Shown in pieces: positions 61,335 to 64,000 of a stretch of DNA of 64,000 nt (position 1 is the first letter of the stretch; each line of letters opens with the position of its first letter). The position numbers and the translations under genes were made by a program. This DNA comes from Ridgeia piscesae (Eukaryota; Annelida; Polychaeta; Sabellida; Siboglinidae), in NCBI GenBank assembly GCA_025642075.2, contig JAODUO010000044.1, positions 1,101,001 to 1,165,000 on the forward strand, given 5' to 3'. The notes below the pieces were generated by a model, which was not told the DNA's origin, searched no databases, and saw nothing but the letters and a program-made list of their open reading frames with translations.

Positions 61335-61476
61335 TATTAAATGAAAAAAGTAACCCAAGGAGCTGGCGCCCTCGTTTTAATCCCAACTTTTCTCATCCCA
61401 GTTTCAGCCACGCTAATAACAAGGTGCTTCCCGTGTTGCAGGTTGCTGGAGAAGCGTCTGACCGTACTCGAGGCGA

Positions 61477-63036
61477 ATGACTGCGTACGCAATGTACTTC
61501 CCACGAACTCCACGGCCCGTTGGCCAGAACTTCGCCGAGACGACCCTGGAGAATACGCCGAGAACAGACGCCTCTCTGCCGTCGCCCAACCCTGCGAGAG
61601 CGCACGGCAAACAGCTGCCCGCCTCTCCCCTCAGACGTGAAGCGTCGAACCTGTTGGCACGGGGTCTTCTCGCGCGCCTCAACGGCGGTGACGCGGAAAA
61701 CAAGTCGGCGAAACGGATGCTCCAATCGCTGCCGACCTTCCTGCGTCCCCACACGACGGCTGTTCGTCCTCCACTGCCGGAAGACGGCCAGCCTCCGTCG
61801 CTGCAGAGTCGGGAGAGGTCGTTCTTCGGTCCCCGCGCGGTCAGCGAGCCGAAACCACGTACGCCACTTCCGTCCATCGACCAAGTGAACACCGAGTTGG
61901 AGGTAAGGCGCAAGCGAGAGGAGGTCGTGACGAGGAGGGTGGAGCAGGCGTTAGAGGAGACGAGGAGGGCGAAGGAGAAGCAGCGCGAGGACGTGCTGGC
62001 GGGCGTGCCGAGACACTACGCCTTCAAGCCGCCCAAGTGTCTCGTCATCTACGAGGACGACCTGCAGCGGTTCAGACGGAAGCGCAGGAAGGCGAACCGA
62101 GAGGCGCGGCTTGCGGAGCGGCGGAGAGCAGCGAGCGAAGGCAAGGCGCCCGGTAAGCGTGTCTCGCCGAGCCGGACGGCCTTCCCGAAGGTGACGGACT
62201 TCATCAGTCGGGAGCAGACGAGGATAGACATGGATAACGCGACTCTTGAGTGGACTTTACCGACGAGAAGCTACCATCACTCGCAGCCCGCCGTCCACCG
62301 CCCGGTGGCGTGCGGAGTTTCCGGGGGGAAGCTCTGCCGTAGCTTCTATCCGGTCACGGAGGCACTGCACCGGGAGGGGACGTCCGTGAGCAAGCTGAAG
62401 GGTCGGTCACTCGCGCCTGGGGACTGTCTTGTCGCTAAGGTCTGGCCACGCAATCTGCAGAAGTTCGCGACTCCGCTGGAGATGGCGACTGAAGACCGAC
62501 GCTTCTTCTACCGCGGCCAGTTGGCCGTCTCTCAACACTCCTCACAACAACGTCTCAGTGGACTGGGGCTGGAGCATGAAAGCACCTTGTACGAACGGCA
62601 GCAAATGGAGGAAAGGTACCTGAAACAACTGCAACAGCAACTGCAGCAAATGGAACAGAGACGGTTGGAACAGGAACTGGTTCATCGTGAGCTGAGCCGA
62701 GAGGAGCAACAAGAACAGAGTGAACAGCATGAACAACCAGATCAAGAGCAACAGGAGGAGCACGATGAACAATATGAACAGACAGAAAAAGAGCAGGTCG
62801 TAGCACAAGGAGAGCGTGAAATAACTGAACAACGACTACATGAGCACCAACTGGAGTCGATACTAAACGAAAATGAACACAACGAAGAACCAACTGTAGA
62901 AGAAAAAGAAAGACATCAACAAGGAGGAGAGAAGAGACTACAGTTACACATAGAAATACTACAAGCGGTTGAGAAAGAGGGCGATGAAGACGTCGAAGAA
63001 GACGAAGACGATGAAGAAGAAGAAGAAGACGATTAG
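61477..63036 (+). CDS. Uncharacterised basic/glutamate-glutamine-rich protein
   Basis: 519 codons in one exon. A strong acceptor (TTCCCGTGTTGCAG|) 35 bp upstream and an in-frame stop between it and the ATG support 61,477 as the start. The next ATG (residue 6, G at -3) is an alternative. Residues 1-130 are proline/arginine-rich. About 130-225 is a strongly basic helical region (LEVRRKREEVVTRRVEQALE; RRKRRKANREARLAERRR). The segment VPRHYAFKPPKCLVIYEDDL (178-197) looks conserved. About 370-480 is a Gln/Glu-rich predicted coiled coil. The last 25 residues are almost all Asp/Glu. No domain or signal peptide was recognised. GC-rich, codon-biased sequence throughout argues for a real gene. It may be a cytoskeletal or ciliary scaffold, but that is speculation. 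Confidence 0.8.
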   Translation: MTAYAMYFPRTPRPVGQNFAETTLENTPRTDASLPSPNPARAHGKQLPASPLRREASNLLARGLLARLNGGDAENKSAKRMLQSLPTFLRPHTTAVRPPLPEDGQPPSLQSRERSFFGPRAVSEPKPRTPLPSIDQVNTELEVRRKREEVVTRRVEQALEETRRAKEKQREDVLAGVPRHYAFKPPKCLVIYEDDLQRFRRKRRKANREARLAERRRAASEGKAPGKRVSPSRTAFPKVTDFISREQTRIDMDNATLEWTLPTRSYHHSQPAVHRPVACGVSGGKLCRSFYPVTEALHREGTSVSKLKGRSLAPGDCLVAKVWPRNLQKFATPLEMATEDRRFFYRGQLAVSQHSSQQRLSGLGLEHESTLYERQQMEERYLKQLQQQLQQMEQRRLEQELVHRELSREEQQEQSEQHEQPDQEQQEEHDEQYEQTEKEQVVAQGEREITEQRLHEHQLESILNENEHNEEPTVEEKERHQQGGEKRLQLHIEILQAVEKEGDEDVEEDEDDEEEEEDD

Positions 63037-64000
63037 TGTGAACCTTGGAAATGCCGCCAAACAGTATTATTATAGGGAGTTTGTATAGGTGTATTGTGTC
63101 GCATACGCAACGGAATGAAAACGTATGGCTGAAGCAGTTTATGCCAAAGACGTCGTGTAATTGTATCTACAGGAGAATTAGTTTCCAGACGTTTTCGCCA
63201 GTAAGACGTGACTCTGTTCGCGCTGTTAATGTGCATTGCAGTCAGTCTATTCACTGCATACATGTACCCCCAATAGGTTTTTGACAATATACACGTCACA
63301 CTGAATACAACCAACGTCTTACAAATGTATAATCTACTGATTGCTTAAATGAATTTCACGCTGGTGTTGTTCCGTCATTGATTGATAAGGCTCAGCGTAG
63401 GGCTCAACGTAGGACGCTAGTCATATGTCGTGAAAGAGCAGTCGTAATTACGGCGGTATTTACTCAAACCAATATCAAGAAGTCGGAGTTGGTGATTCGC
63501 TTTGTCTGGCAATTGGGCAATGGAGCGTGGACCGTGGCGATGGTATTGTCAGCCGATTTCCACACTGTGAGATAACCATGGCCCACTTAATAACCAAGCC
63601 ATACCGTGAAGTCAACATGCATCTGTCAATCGTGCTGATTAATATCAGCAATAATCCGAAGGTTGTAATTATGTCATTTAAGCAAGCCCCATACCCCCCG
63701 CTAGGAACCTAGCTCTACGCCACATTTTCATAAACACGCTGAAGAAACACTAATACGTACTGTGATTTAAGCTGTTTAGCGTGTATCAGGTCACACATTG
63801 CAAATTGTTTGGTGGACTGTCGGACACGTGCTGTTTATTATTTACTTGAGAACATAATTATTATTCATGTAATTAATTCTAAAGGTCTCTTTGAAATCAC
63901 AACTGCTTTCGACGTTCGAATGTGGTATCTTAAAATCTACTTTGCTACAGCAATTTATTTGCACCAAATCGATAAAATGAAATTGATGGGCGAGATTATC
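63037..64000. other. 3' flank of the preceding gene, nothing further recognised
   Basis: Contains the 3'UTR at its start. No canonical AATAAA was spotted in the first few hundred bases. No other gene or repeat was recognised. Confidence 0.4.

Noticed and set aside
61393..61913. Minus-strand ORFs of 163 and 166 codons opposite the 519-codon gene
   Set aside because: They are shadow frames in GC-rich coding DNA. The plus frame is longer, has a splice acceptor, and has a composition typical of a real protein.

Overview
This window is eukaryotic nuclear DNA from an animal. Coding exons are split by GT-AG introns. They are GC- and CpG-rich, while the DNA between them is AT-rich and crowded with microsatellites and transposon remnants. 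The gene set is an iodotyrosine deiodinase, an NXPE-family PC-esterase, a RING/B-box TRIM protein and an ankyrin-repeat exon. With an RTE/BovB-like LINE, CR1/Jockey-like LINE pieces and a tRNA-headed SINE, this fits a marine invertebrate, perhaps a cephalochordate or hemichordate. That placement is a guess from gene content and was not tested.

Layout. 1-13,090: non-coding, with a 32-bp-arm palindrome, a hexanucleotide array, one SINE, a 19-bp minisatellite, and TTGTA and AT arrays. 13,162-13,790: a CpG-rich promoter and first exon (minus) of an ankyrin-repeat gene. 13,914-17,450: an (ATC/ATAATC)n array joined to the 3' end of a decayed minus-strand RTE-like LINE, which is itself interrupted by about 1.2 kb. 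17,450-23,400: mostly non-coding, with a CpG-rich possible exon near 22.1 kb. 23,406-30,298 and 35,215-42,237: two copies of a roughly 7-kb transposon flanked by TTAA with long terminal inverted repeats. Each copy carries the same nested hAT-like elements and a SINE. 30,991-32,528: NXPE-type gene (minus), abutting a LINE reverse-transcriptase fragment. 42,240-46,050: SINE, LINE tail and very long microsatellites. 46,298-52,242: a five-exon TRIM gene (minus), predicted 414 aa. 53,114-58,231: a four-exon iodotyrosine deiodinase gene (minus), predicted 290 aa, whose last intron holds a 57-bp hairpin satellite. 59,900-63,036: a plus-strand gene with a probable 5'UTR exon and a 519-codon exon of unknown function.

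The genes do not form an operon or an evident pathway; they are separate neighbouring loci. The most unusual structures are the paired TTAA elements with their nested insertions and an internal segment that lies in opposite orientation in the two copies. A second is a stretch in the deiodinase intron that reads as a position-by-position blend of satellite and neighbouring unique sequence and may be an assembly artefact. No CRISPR array, rRNA or independent tRNA gene was seen.
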